Assembly (NCBI GenBank): GCA_048270425.1
Contig: JBLWSY010000001.1
Coordinates: forward strand, 186,001-250,000
Length of the DNA: 64,000 nt
Source of the DNA: Oceanospirillum sp048270425
Lineage (GTDB): Bacteria > Pseudomonadota > Gammaproteobacteria > Pseudomonadales > Halomonadaceae
Direction: 5' to 3'
Shown: piece after piece, positions 8,414 through 17,367 of the stretch
Position numbering within the stretch: position 1 is the stretch's first letter
Layout of the letters: each line of letters opens with the position of its first letter
Position numbers and translations under genes: made by a program
The notes under the pieces: generated by a model
Seen by the model: only the letters and a program-made list of their open reading frames with translations
Told to the model about the DNA's origin: nothing
The model's database searches: none

Positions 8414-10541
8414 GTGATCAATCTCTCACTGCGCACCCGTTACATCCTGCTACTGGCATTCTCATCTATTGCGATGATGATTTTTTTTGCTGTGATGGCT
8501 TTTTCTGAATTACAGCGGCTGCACCAAAGTATGTCTGAGGCGGGTCAGAGCCGCATAAATGATGCTTTAACCCAGGATATGCTATCCCGCAGCGAAAAGT
8601 TACTGAGTTCTTTTTCCCCATCTCTGATCAGTGCGCTTAAAAAACACCAGCACGATGTTCTTGTTGAACAAGTATCCCTTTTTTCAAAAACTGCCGATGG
8701 TGAGTCGTGTGCTTATCTATGACAAGCGTCAGGCGGTTATTCTGGATAGTGATTCTATGTCCACGGCTCCGGATACTAATGTGCAAAGCCGTTTACCTTT
8801 TACGATCAGCCTGGAGCAAGCAGGGCACCGGCTTCGGGGGGAGCTGCTGGTGATTCATCACCCGTTATCGGCAGCAGAACAAACAGTCGGTGGCATCGTT
8901 CTGATACTGAGCCTGGAGCCTATAAGAGTCTCAGTTTCGGAAAATCATAAAGTCATTGATGCCACTCTGACAGAAACCCGGCGTCATTTTCTCCAGTCTT
9001 TACTTTTTCTGTTGTTGATCTTTGGCGGTTTGATTCTGCTTTTAAGCGCCCTTTTTTCTTACAGTATCAGCAGCCCTATCAATACACTGATGGCCTATTC
9101 AGAGAAGCTTGCACTTGGGCTTTGGGAGCTTCCCGCACGCTTACGTAAAGATGACGAGTTTGGTCGTTTAGGGCATGCATTCCGCCAGATGGCGATGCAG
9201 ATTCAGGCCAATGTTCGTAGTACTGAAAATCTGGCTTTCTATGATCAGCTGACTGGGATTGGTAATCGGACTTTCTTTCAGCAGCAGATTACTGATCTGT
9301 TGGATGATAGCCATGAACCGGACTTTGTCGTGATCCATATCGGTCTTGATAACTTCAAATGGTTCAATGAGACCCGGGGTTACAACGCCGGTGATGAGCT
9401 ATTGAGGCAGGTGGTTTCGGAATCTCTGTTAGCTATTAATGAATGGTGTAAGCAGTGGGCATTCAGCCGGGAGCGTATCGGTATCTATCGGCTGGGCGGC
9501 GATGAGTTTGGCATTGTGGCCGATGGTGATATTTCCCGGCATAGCTTAAAGGCTCTCACAGCCCTGATGATGAATGTGTTTGACAATGATGCCCTTAAAC
9601 CACGGCGACTTAACGGTATGCAGGCCAGTATTGGAGTTGTACGACGGCCTGAGCCGCCAACATCGTTAGCCGAAGTACAAACCCATGCGGCCATTGCCCT
9701 TAACGTTGCCAAGAAACAGGGGAAGAATCGTATTGTTTACTTTGACCCTGAAATGGATCGGTCACTGAAGCGTCGTTATCAGATCGAACAGGCATTGCTG
9801 TCAGCCCGACGTGAACAGCAGCTCTATATGGTTTACCAGCCTCAGGTTTCACTGGAAGATGGCAGTATTCTTGGCTACGAGGCGTTGATGCGCTGGCAGC
9901 ATCCTGAATTGGGTTTTATCAGTCCGGGTGAATTTTTCCCGATTGCTGAACAGATGGCGGTTATAAGGGATCTGGGGGAGTTTGTTATCCGTCAGGTGAT
10001 GCAGGATATTCCTCATCTGACAGCGATGCATAATGACCAGCTGAAAGTGTCACTTAATGTTTCTGCGGCACAGTTCTACTATCACGATGTTGCGGGCATG
10101 ATCATTCAGTCGATGCGTGAGCATCAGATTAACCCTCATCAGATCGGTGTTGAGCTGACGGAAACGTCATTGCTGGAAAAAGATCAGGTGGTCGTCGAGC
10201 AGTTGCAGCGAATGCGGGATGCTGGTCTTAATATTTTGCTGGATGATTTTGGAACGGGTTATGCGTCACTGAACTATCTTAAAGAGTTTCCGATTACCGG
10301 ACTTAAGCTGGATCGCAGTTATACAGCCCGATTGTGCTCCGGTGATCATGGTGACTTTGCGCTCTTTGAAAGCCTTTTGTTTTTGGCGAAAAATCTGGGG
10401 CTTAATACGGTTGTCGAGGGTATTGAGAATGAGCATGAAGAGCGTCAGGCTAAGCTTGCGGGTGCCAGAGTTGCTCAGGGATTTAAATATGCTGCCGGTA
10501 AGCCTTTATCAGAGGTTTTAAAGCTTAGAGGCCGTATCTGA
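8414..10541 (+). pseudogene. HAMP-GGDEF-EAL cyclic-di-GMP protein, split by a +1 frameshift
   Basis: The reading frame opening at GTG 8414 encodes a membrane helix and sensor start (to stop 8722). The rest, in the next frame to 10541, encodes a second helix, HAMP, GGDEF (LGGDEF intact) and EAL. The switch falls near a run of six T at 8679-8684: removing one T gives a continuous VSLFQKLPMVSRVLIYD. The GGDEF domain lacks an RxxD inhibitory site. The EAL domain keeps YEALMRW, SLNVSAAQF, ELTETS, DDFGTGYASL, KLD and VVEGIE, so phosphodiesterase activity would be expected if a full protein is made. The cause could be a sequencing error, a disabled gene, or slippage at the T tract. An internal start would give only a sensor-truncated protein. 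Confidence 0.8.
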
Positions 10542-10650
10542 GTTAGGGTTTGTGCAGCACCAGATTATTGCCGTGATTGATTTTTACCCGGGTTATGCGC
10601 TCAAGCGAGCGCTTGTTCTGCCGGTACGCTTTCTTCAAGCCGGGAGGGTC

Positions 10651-10896
10651 TCAGTGCTTATTGTCGTCTTCAAACTCTGCCAGTAATCGGGTTTGGCGAT
10701 AGGTTTGCATTTCCGACTCCAGCTTTTTCACTTTGTTTCTCAGCACCATAAAACCAGCCTGAACCCTTGCCACATCTTCTAACAGGTAAGGAATCTGATC
10801 TGCGAGCCACTCGGCATCATCGCTCTTCCTCTCTTCCTGCCATCGTTGCAGAATTTCTTTGAGCTCCGGTGAGGTCTTTGAATGATAGCGACTCAT
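10651..10896 (-). CDS. Small coiled-coil hypothetical protein
   Basis: An 81-residue protein beginning MSRYHSKTSPELKEILQRW. ATG 10896 is preferred over the upstream in-frame start because AGGGA lies 7 bases before it. Residues about 35-70 form a predicted coiled coil (VARVQAGFMVLRNKVKKLESEMQTYRQ). It is soluble and highly charged. The family is not recognised. It stands alone on the minus strand between two signalling genes. Confidence 0.6.
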   Translation of the reverse strand: MSRYHSKTSPELKEILQRWQEERKSDDAEWLADQIPYLLEDVARVQAGFMVLRNKVKKLESEMQTYRQTRLLAEFEDDNKH

Positions 10897-11185
10897 AATG
10901 ATCCCTGTAATTGATGGCAGCACTGGCAGGTAAGCTCAGTCATCTGAAGCCTTCATGATACCTGCTCAGTTCCTACGGAACCATTGAGAATCCTTTCTTA
11001 ATGGGAAATTGACATTACGATCAATAAGGGTTTTTATTGATCTCCCACAACAGGATGTTGTTTCGGTTCAGAGGCGCTTGACCTGCATCAGTACGAAATA
11101 TGCGGGGATCATTAGAATACGCCGCCTCTGTCAAACACTGAAATCAAAGCCAACGACGATAATAAAAATCACACGGAGGTGTGGC

Positions 11186-12751
11186 TTGAAACAGAATCTG
11201 CCGGTTTCCGGACGGGAAACCCTGCTCACCGACGGTATCCCTCTGGTTTCAACAACCGATTTGAAGGGTCAGATCACCTATGTCAACGAAGCCTTCATTG
11301 AGATTTCCGGATTTAGTGAAGATGAGCTGTTGGGGCAGCCCCATAATATAGTTCGCCATCCCGATGTGCCGCCTGCAGTCTTTGAGCAAATGTGGAAGAC
11401 AGTGAGCCAAGCCAAGCCCTGGATGGGGGTTGTTAAGAACCGCTGTAAAAATGGCGACCATTATTACGTTAACGCCTTTGTTTCAGCCATTATTCGCAAT
11501 GGTGAGGTCACCGGATATCAGTCTGTCCGTCTCAAACCCAAGCGTTCGCAGATTGAAAGAGCTGAGCGTATCTACAAACGGGTTAATGCAGGTAAACGCC
11601 GTATTCACCTGATCGATCTACCTATCCTTTTATCTCTTCCGGTACTGGTTGTTTTCGCGTGTCTGACGCCTTTTATCCTTCAGGGAGTAGTGGGGCTGAC
11701 GGGGTGGCAGCTGATGCTGGCTTCCGCTTTGGGTAGCGGGCTGTTGGGGTTGGCCGCATATAAACTTATGGGGTCGCTCAAGTTTGCCTGTCGTTTATTG
11801 GTGGGTAGTGATTACAGTGCGCTTTTGGCTCAGATGTATTCCGACAGCTCCTCCGAGGCGGGTTTTCTTCGTTTAATGGCTAAGTTACGCATCGCGAATG
11901 AGCAAGCGATACGAACGCGAATACACTATTCTGCGGATATGTTAGCCAGTCTGGGCCAGGGCACACAGGATATTTCAGATATGGCCGCCCATGCGGTCCG
12001 ACAACAGAATGATGAAGTGCGTCATATTTCAAAAGTGGTGGGTGAAATGTCGGAAGCGATAGCAATCGTCGCAGCACGTTCTGCTGATGCTTCCGAAGCC
12101 ACATCTGATGGACTTAAGGAAGCCGAAAAAGGTCGCCAGGTTGTCAAAGATGCCATGCACTCCATTCGTCATCTCTCGGATCAGGTTAAAGTTGCGGCCA
12201 ATCAGGTTGATGACCTGCATCGTGCCAGCGAAGACATTTCACACGCAGTATCTCTGATCAATGATATTGCCAGTCAGACCAACCTGTTGGCATTGAATGC
12301 TGCTATCGAGGCTGCAAGAGCAGGAGAGCACGGACGTGGCTTTGCTGTGGTGGCTGATGAAGTGCGTTCTCTTGCCTCACGTACGCAGCAATCGACCCAC
12401 GAGATCCAGGCAACTCTGACGCGTCTTCGGGATGAGACCAAAGAGGTTTATCAGGTGATGACTGAAAGCCGAAAACAAGCTAAAGCCAGTGTTGAACAGG
12501 CTGAGATCGCCGGAGAAACCTTGGAGCAGATCGCTTTTACGATGCAGGGGATCAGTGAAAGAGGTCAGAGTATTGCCGCTGCAGCCAGACAGCAGAGTAT
12601 TGCAGCCGGAGAGATTAATAACAGCTTACAGGAAGTGACCGCAAGCGCTGGTGAAACGGAGCAGGCTGCCCAACAGACCCGAAAGGCTTCAGCCAAGCTC
12701 AGTCAGCATGTGGCAGTCATTATGGAAAGTATTGCCGGAGGCAAGTCCTGA
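11186..12751 (+). CDS. aer: Aer-like PAS chemoreceptor (aerotaxis/redox)
   Basis: A 521-residue protein. The start is TTG 11186 with GGAGGT 5 bases upstream; the frame is open further 5' but that part does not look like protein. The N-terminal PAS domain (about 10-115) carries the Aer signature STTDLKGQITYVNEAF, GQPHNIVRHPDVP and KNGDHYYVNA, the fold that binds FAD in E. coli Aer. A hydrophobic hairpin at about 145-195 anchors the protein without a periplasmic domain. The cytoplasmic signalling domain contains the conserved tip ALNAAIEAARAGEHGRGFA. In the family the receptor senses cellular redox state and controls CheA. No chemotaxis genes are adjacent. Confidence 0.9.
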   Translation: MKQNLPVSGRETLLTDGIPLVSTTDLKGQITYVNEAFIEISGFSEDELLGQPHNIVRHPDVPPAVFEQMWKTVSQAKPWMGVVKNRCKNGDHYYVNAFVSAIIRNGEVTGYQSVRLKPKRSQIERAERIYKRVNAGKRRIHLIDLPILLSLPVLVVFACLTPFILQGVVGLTGWQLMLASALGSGLLGLAAYKLMGSLKFACRLLVGSDYSALLAQMYSDSSSEAGFLRLMAKLRIANEQAIRTRIHYSADMLASLGQGTQDISDMAAHAVRQQNDEVRHISKVVGEMSEAIAIVAARSADASEATSDGLKEAEKGRQVVKDAMHSIRHLSDQVKVAANQVDDLHRASEDISHAVSLINDIASQTNLLALNAAIEAARAGEHGRGFAVVADEVRSLASRTQQSTHEIQATLTRLRDETKEVYQVMTESRKQAKASVEQAEIAGETLEQIAFTMQGISERGQSIAAAARQQSIAAGEINNSLQEVTASAGETEQAAQQTRKASAKLSQHVAVIMESIAGGKS

Positions 12752-12893
12752 TGAAAATCAGGTTTGTACCGTATTTTTGTCAGGTGCATCAGCCTATTGG
12801 ATAGCGGCAACTCCTTGTTTATCTGTTAGTATTTGCCCATAGGCTTTGTGAGCCACAAAGAAAATAATAACAATGATTAAGGAGCAGCAAATA

Positions 12894-13250
12894 ATGTGGC
12901 TGATTATTCTGATAACCCTGTTAATCGGAGCGATGGGTGAAGCATGTCTGGGTAAGGCTTCGCGACAACATTTTCAGGAAGGCCTTAACGAGCAGAGTAA
13001 ACGTTTACTGAAAATGTCCGGCTGGCTGACTCTGGGCAGTATTTTAGGTTTTCTGGGGGTGCAGTTTTATCATCAGGGGATTCTGATGTGGGCCGTGGGT
13101 TTTATGCAGTTGGTAGCAGGTGCTTTTTTAATGCAGCGTTTTTTGTCAAAACCCGATATTTCGCCGACAACCCGAATTAATTTGGCGCTTTTTTCTGGTC
13201 CGATCTGTATCACGTTATTGCTGGTTGTGATTAAGGTTTATCAACAGTGA
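12894..13250 (+). CDS. Small integral membrane protein
   Basis: A 118-residue protein with about four hydrophobic helices (residues 2-20, 42-58, 62-82 and 95-115). ATG 12894 is chosen because AAGGAG lies 9 bases before it; another in-frame ATG at 12873 lacks a site. It may belong to a small DUF3325-like group of membrane proteins, but I am not sure. It is monocistronic and followed by a strong terminator. Confidence 0.65.
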   Translation: MWLIILITLLIGAMGEACLGKASRQHFQEGLNEQSKRLLKMSGWLTLGSILGFLGVQFYHQGILMWAVGFMQLVAGAFLMQRFLSKPDISPTTRINLALFSGPICITLLLVVIKVYQQ

Positions 13251-13302
13251 TTAAAGTTGTTGCAGTTTTGTTGTTACAGCTTTAGTTGCTTATGCTGCGA
13301 AC

Positions 13303-13336
13303 AAAAAAGCGCTGCCTGAAAAGGCAGCGCTTTTTT
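13303..13336. terminator. Strong bidirectional terminator
   Basis: A perfect 9-bp stem GCGCTGCCT/AGGCAGCGC with GAAA loop, flanked by A6 on the left and T6 on the right. It serves both the small membrane protein gene (+) and hisC (-), whose stop codons face each other here. Confidence 0.93.
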
Positions 13337-13363
13337 CGTTTGGGCTGTTTATAAGCACTAAAA

Positions 13364-14425
13364 TCAGATCTGAGGATATTCCCGCAGAGCGCTGATCATC
13401 GCTTGCATCTCATCACGGGTGCCTATTGTGATACGCAGGTGATTTTCGATGCCCGGCTTGGTGAAGTGACGAACCAGAATATTCTTGCTGCGCAGGTGCG
13501 CCATCAGATCCGCCCCGGATGCCGTTTTATGGCGGGCAAAAACAAAGTTAGTGCTTGACGGCAGTACATCAAAGCCCATCTCTTCCAGCTGTTCCGTCGT
13601 CCAGTCACGGTCGTTCATGATCTGTTGTACGGTCTGTGCGAAATAAGGGGTATCTTCAATAGCCGCTGTGGCTGAGGCTAATGCCAGCATATCCAGAGGG
13701 TAGGAATTAAAAGAGTTCTTAACCCGGTCAAGACCGGCAATAAGATCCGGATGACCCAGAGCAAAGCCCACACGCATACCGGCAAGGCTGCGGGACTTGG
13801 ATAGGGTTTGAACCACCAGCAGATTTGGATAACGGCTCACCAGCGTGCTGGCGCTTTCCGCACCGAAATCAACGTAAGCTTCATCTACCAGAACCAACGT
13901 CTCGGTATTTCGCTGCAGTAAGGCTTCAATCGCATCCAGGCCTACTGCAATGCCGGTTGGTGCATTTGGGTTCGCAAAGATGATGCCCCCATTTTCCTGA
14001 TGGTATTCATCAAGATTAATACGAAAGTCATCACTTAACGGAATATGCTCAGGGGTAATTCCGTACAGGTTGCAGTACACATCGTAGAAGCTGTAGGTCA
14101 TGCTTGGCATCAGCAACGGTTTCGGCTGACGGAAGAACGCCATAAAGGCATGAGCCAGAACTTCGTCGGAACCATTGCCGACAAAAACGTGATCCTGTGG
14201 CAGTTTGAAATGATGACTCAGAGCCTGCTTCAGAACAGAGCCGTCCGGATCAGGATAAAGGCGCAGTTTCTCCTTCGGGAAATGCTCCAGAGCTTCCAGA
14301 ACTTTTGGCGATGGCGGATAGGGGTTTTCATTCGTGTTCAGCTTGACGATGTTGGTGGTCTTAGGCTGTTCACCGGGGACGTAGGGCTGAAGGTTGGTTA
14401 TCGCTTCACTCCAGAATTTGCTCAT
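13364..14425 (-). CDS. hisC: Histidinol-phosphate aminotransferase
   Basis: A 353-residue class I/II fold PLP enzyme that transfers the amino group from glutamate to imidazole-acetol phosphate in histidine synthesis. Visible motifs are KLNTNENPYPPSP at the N-terminus, VGNGSDE for cofactor phosphate, NPNAPTG, VLVDEAYVDF, the PLP lysine in TLSKSRSLAGMRVG, and RITIGT near the end. Its length is normal for HisC. It is not in a his operon here; it stands alone with a long upstream region. Some HisC paralogues act on tyrosine or phenylalanine, so a second aromatic aminotransferase role is possible. Confidence 0.92.
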   Translation of the reverse strand: MSKFWSEAITNLQPYVPGEQPKTTNIVKLNTNENPYPPSPKVLEALEHFPKEKLRLYPDPDGSVLKQALSHHFKLPQDHVFVGNGSDEVLAHAFMAFFRQPKPLLMPSMTYSFYDVYCNLYGITPEHIPLSDDFRINLDEYHQENGGIIFANPNAPTGIAVGLDAIEALLQRNTETLVLVDEAYVDFGAESASTLVSRYPNLLVVQTLSKSRSLAGMRVGFALGHPDLIAGLDRVKNSFNSYPLDMLALASATAAIEDTPYFAQTVQQIMNDRDWTTEQLEEMGFDVLPSSTNFVFARHKTASGADLMAHLRSKNILVRHFTKPGIENHLRITIGTRDEMQAMISALREYPQI

Positions 14426-14679
14426 CTGTAAACTCTTCTGTTCTCAATAGGGTAATCACAGGTTTTGCCGGATGCCATCTTGCCGTTTTCAGCACGTACT
14501 TCGCATTCAAGGATGCTAGGTGCGGGTAATTAATAGAGTCATGCTGACGCCTCTTCAGAGGGAGCTGGCAGGGCGATTAAGGCAAGAGACCAAGCCTAGC
14601 ACTGCTCCGGATAATTCTCACCTATCGGATGTTATTTTTTGCATTAATCACAGCGGTCTTTGACCGGTGTTACATTCCG

Positions 14680-14705
14680 GAAGTGTAAATAATTTTTTAC
14701 ACTTC
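14680..14705. promoter_or_regulatory. Perfect 10-bp palindrome, possible operator
   Basis: GAAGTGTAAA and TTTACACTTC pair perfectly around a 6-nt loop. The site lies 58 bp upstream of an extended -10 box and about 255 bp from hisC. With no tract of T after it and its central position between divergent genes, an operator is more likely than a terminator. The binding protein is unknown. Confidence 0.5.
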
Positions 14706-14762
14706 GGATTTTGACTTTACAGTGCTGACCATCGCAAAAATCCCTTTTTTAACGCCGACTGG

Positions 14763-14768
14763 TATAAT
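14763..14768 (+). promoter_or_regulatory. Extended -10 promoter for the YitT-family gene
   Basis: TATAAT preceded by TGG gives an extended -10 (TGN-TATAAT), which needs little -35 contact. A transcript from here would have a leader of about 160 nt before ATG 14934. Confidence 0.5.
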
Positions 14769-14933
14769 TCTGCATGTAGTCTCACTGTAAATGTTCAAGT
14801 ACCAACATATCTTCTGTCACGTCTAAACCCATTCTCCAATAACAACAAATGTCAGGGTGACGATGGCCGCTGCGTCAGTTTCCGGTGTTATTTACCGGAT
14901 CTCATTCGTTTTGCGTCAGTTTTGGAGAATTCA

Positions 14934-15584
14934 ATGAAAGTTCATGCTGCTCAGTGGATGGCTATTGTCGAAGCCTGTCTGCTGGTTGCACTTGGTGTGC
15001 AATTAATTAACGCTTCCGGCTTGCTGGTGGGAGGCACCGCTGGCCTGGGGCTTATTCTGCTTCAGTTTGTGCCTGATATAACCTTTGGTCAGGTTTTCTT
15101 TGTGATTAACCTTCCGTTTTATCTGATCGCAATGCGCTATTTAGGCTTTGGGTTTACCCTGCGAACCTTTGGAGCTGTGACTCTGCTGTCGGTGTTTGCT
15201 GATCTGATTGAGCACAATGTAAGCCTTGAGCTGTCGCACCCCCTGATCGCTTCTGTTTTGGGTGGTTTACTGATCGGCCTGGGGCTGACCTTCCTGATTC
15301 GCGCTCATGCATCATTGGGCGGGATTACCATTCTGGCGGTATTTTTGGAGCGTCGTCTGGGGATTAATGCTGCCCGAACAACCTTCGTTACTGATATGAG
15401 CATTCTGACCTTTGGTTTTATTTTCTTTGATGTTCTGACGGTGTGTTACTCCATTATTGCTTTTATAGCGGTTGGGTCAGTCATGGGGCGTTATCGGAAA
15501 CCTGCATTTGAGCCACCCGAGCAAGTTGCCCTGAGAGATCAAAAGGAGAACATTCCTCTCAAACAGGATGCAGTTAAAGTCTGA
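14934..15584 (+). CDS. YitT/YczE-family membrane protein
   Basis: A 216-residue inner-membrane protein with about five or six helices. The start is ATG 14934, with GGAG 6 bases upstream. The sequence ALGVQLINASGLLVGGTAGLGLIL and the later LGGITILAVFLERRLGIN contain the glycine-rich segments typical of the YitT (DUF161) family. The family is often annotated as a transporter, but its substrate is not established. It lacks the C-terminal DUF2179 domain of longer YitT proteins, ending instead in a short charged tail. It is monocistronic with a clear terminator. Confidence 0.8.
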   Translation: MKVHAAQWMAIVEACLLVALGVQLINASGLLVGGTAGLGLILLQFVPDITFGQVFFVINLPFYLIAMRYLGFGFTLRTFGAVTLLSVFADLIEHNVSLELSHPLIASVLGGLLIGLGLTFLIRAHASLGGITILAVFLERRLGINAARTTFVTDMSILTFGFIFFDVLTVCYSIIAFIAVGSVMGRYRKPAFEPPEQVALRDQKENIPLKQDAVKV

Positions 15585-15608
15585 TACAGTGTTTATCCTG
15601 ATTTTTGA

Positions 15609-15637
15609 AAGCGGCAGCTAACCCTGCCGCTTTTTTT
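15609..15637 (+). terminator. Terminator of the YitT-family gene
   Basis: AAGCGGCAG/CTGCCGCTT stem with a 6-nt loop followed by T7, 24 bases after the stop codon. Confidence 0.9.
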
Positions 15638-15879
15638 GTGCGTGGCTGACTGTTTCCGAACAAAACAGTTTTCACGCTAACGGTTCTTTGATTGGCTTAA
15701 TCCTTGCCGGTTTGGTCTCAGATCAAGAGTGCTTACTGTAAGCTTTAAAACGTAGATAATAATGTTTCCCATTTCGATGATGGGGCTTTAGTATCGATAA
15801 ATTGACGTTTTAGCAATCGGAAGTCTGCAAGGCTTTCATTGTTTAGAGAATTTTGTTGGTTAATCTGTAGGGGAAAGAA

Positions 15880-17322
15880 TTGGATAGCCTCAATAAACTG
15901 AATCAGTCATGCTCCAGAGATGCCGCATCACAGGAATCCGGGCTCACGCGCAGAAGTTTTCTTCAGTTAGGTGGGCTGGGTATGGCTTTGGCGATAATGC
16001 CTCGTTGGAGTCTGGCGCAGATCGACTCGGGCCTCTCCTATCATTACCGACTGACTGCCGAACCTGCTCAGGCGGAATTGGTTTCTGGTTTTAAAACCGA
16101 TGTGCTGGCTTTTAATGGAGATATTCCCGCGCCTGTGATCCGCGCCAAACAGGGGCAACCGGTACGTATCGAATTTACCAACAAACTGAACGAACCCACG
16201 ACTATTCACTGGCACGGCCTGCGGATTCCCATTGAGATGGATGGCGTCCCCTTTCTGAGCCAGAAGCCCATTATGCCGGGGGAGACTTTTGTTTATGAGT
16301 TTACTCCGCCCGACGCGGGTACCTTCTGGTATCACCCGCATATGAACAGTATTGAGCAGCTTGGCCGCGGTTTGGTTGGTGCTCTAGTGGTCGAGGAAGC
16401 TATTAAGCCTGATTTTGATGTTGATGAGGTGCTTATCCTGAAGCATTGGCATCTGGACAAGAAAGGTGACTGGAAAGCACTGACACGCCCTCGTTATGCT
16501 GCCCGGATGGGGACACCGGGGGAGTGGGGTACCGCTAACGGTGTTAATAACCCCCGCTTTAACTATCGTCCCGGCAGCCGTGTGCGTTTGCGTCTGGCCA
16601 ATGTTGATAACACCATGACCTATCAGTTGCATCTGAAAGGTGTCAAAGCTCAGGTAATTGCCATTGATGGTAATCCCGTGCTCAATCCATTTCCGTTTGA
16701 GGGCCACAAAATCGGCCCCGGTATGCGCCTGGATCTTGCCTTTGTGATGCCGGAAACCGCTGTTACGAAAACCAAGGTCGTACTGGAGTACCAGTTGGGC
16801 AAATTTGGTTTTCCGATTGCTAACTTTGTGCCCACTTCGGAATCTGCCTTACCGAAGAAACCGATGCCTAGGCTGGCGATGAATCCCATCCCAGTACCGG
16901 ATACTGATAACGCAGAGACGCTTTCTTTTGTGTTTGAGTGGGAGGGAGCCATCAGTCCGGTGGACAAAAACGGCAAAACCCATGACACCTTCTGGTTGAT
17001 TAATCGTCGACCCTGGCAGGGAATGGGGCCGGGTAATATTCCTGAGCCCGTGGCCGATCTGACCTTAGGTAAAAGCTACATTTTTGATTTGAGAAATAAC
17101 ACTCAGTATCACCATCCTATCCATATTCATGGTCATACGTTCCTTGTTTTGGAAATGGATGGCGAACCGGTCACACCTTTTTATACTGATACCGTATTAT
17201 TGGGTAAAAATGGACGTGCCAAAGCGGCCTTTGTCGCTGATAATCCCGGTCGGTGGATGTACCACTGTCATGTGATCGAGCACATGAAAACCGGACTGAT
17301 GGGATATGTGAAGGTAAGTTAA
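15880..17322 (+). CDS. Tat-exported multicopper oxidase
   Basis: A 480-residue periplasmic oxidase. TTG 15880 follows GGGGA. A twin-arginine signal (LTRRSFLQLGG, Arg24-Arg25) precedes three cupredoxin domains. All four copper clusters are present: HWHG 110-113, WYHPH 151-154, HHPIHIHGH 411-419 and HCHVIEHMKTGLM 462-474. The position that provides the axial ligand of the type 1 copper in CueO (HxxxxM) is Leu473 here, with Met474 beside it. There is no methionine-rich insert like that of CueO. Members oxidise Cu(I), phenols or metals and reduce O2 to water; the substrate is not determined. The QEGLA-family gene follows after 45 bases. Confidence 0.9.
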   Translation: MDSLNKLNQSCSRDAASQESGLTRRSFLQLGGLGMALAIMPRWSLAQIDSGLSYHYRLTAEPAQAELVSGFKTDVLAFNGDIPAPVIRAKQGQPVRIEFTNKLNEPTTIHWHGLRIPIEMDGVPFLSQKPIMPGETFVYEFTPPDAGTFWYHPHMNSIEQLGRGLVGALVVEEAIKPDFDVDEVLILKHWHLDKKGDWKALTRPRYAARMGTPGEWGTANGVNNPRFNYRPGSRVRLRLANVDNTMTYQLHLKGVKAQVIAIDGNPVLNPFPFEGHKIGPGMRLDLAFVMPETAVTKTKVVLEYQLGKFGFPIANFVPTSESALPKKPMPRLAMNPIPVPDTDNAETLSFVFEWEGAISPVDKNGKTHDTFWLINRRPWQGMGPGNIPEPVADLTLGKSYIFDLRNNTQYHHPIHIHGHTFLVLEMDGEPVTPFYTDTVLLGKNGRAKAAFVADNPGRWMYHCHVIEHMKTGLMGYVKVS

Positions 17323-17367
17323 AACTTGCCTTCCTTCTGGGGCGACCGAGTCGCCGGAGAGTGGGGC

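Larger units (their letters stand above)
14426..14933. other. 508-bp divergent intergenic region between hisC and the YitT gene
   Basis: No coding frame was found. It holds a 10-bp perfect inverted repeat (14680-14705), an extended -10 promoter towards the right (14763-14768), and a small TCCGGT/ACCGGA hairpin at 14881-14899 in the leader of the YitT gene. The hisC side (14426-14640) shows nothing recognisable. Confidence 0.6.

Noticed and set aside
8679..8690. Programmed ribosomal frameshift in the GGDEF-EAL gene
   Set aside because: Classical -1 slippery sites do not give the +1 shift needed, and no stimulatory structure or in-frame slow codon was seen; sequencing error or mutation is simpler.
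11130..11162. Sigma-28 (flagellar) promoter before the Aer-like gene
   Set aside because: A GACGATAA resembles the -10 but no TAAA-type -35 is at the right spacing.
11009..11185. N-terminal extension of the Aer-like protein
   Set aside because: The extra 59 residues are basic and without homology-like pattern; TTG 11186 has a strong ribosome site and starts where Aer proteins start.
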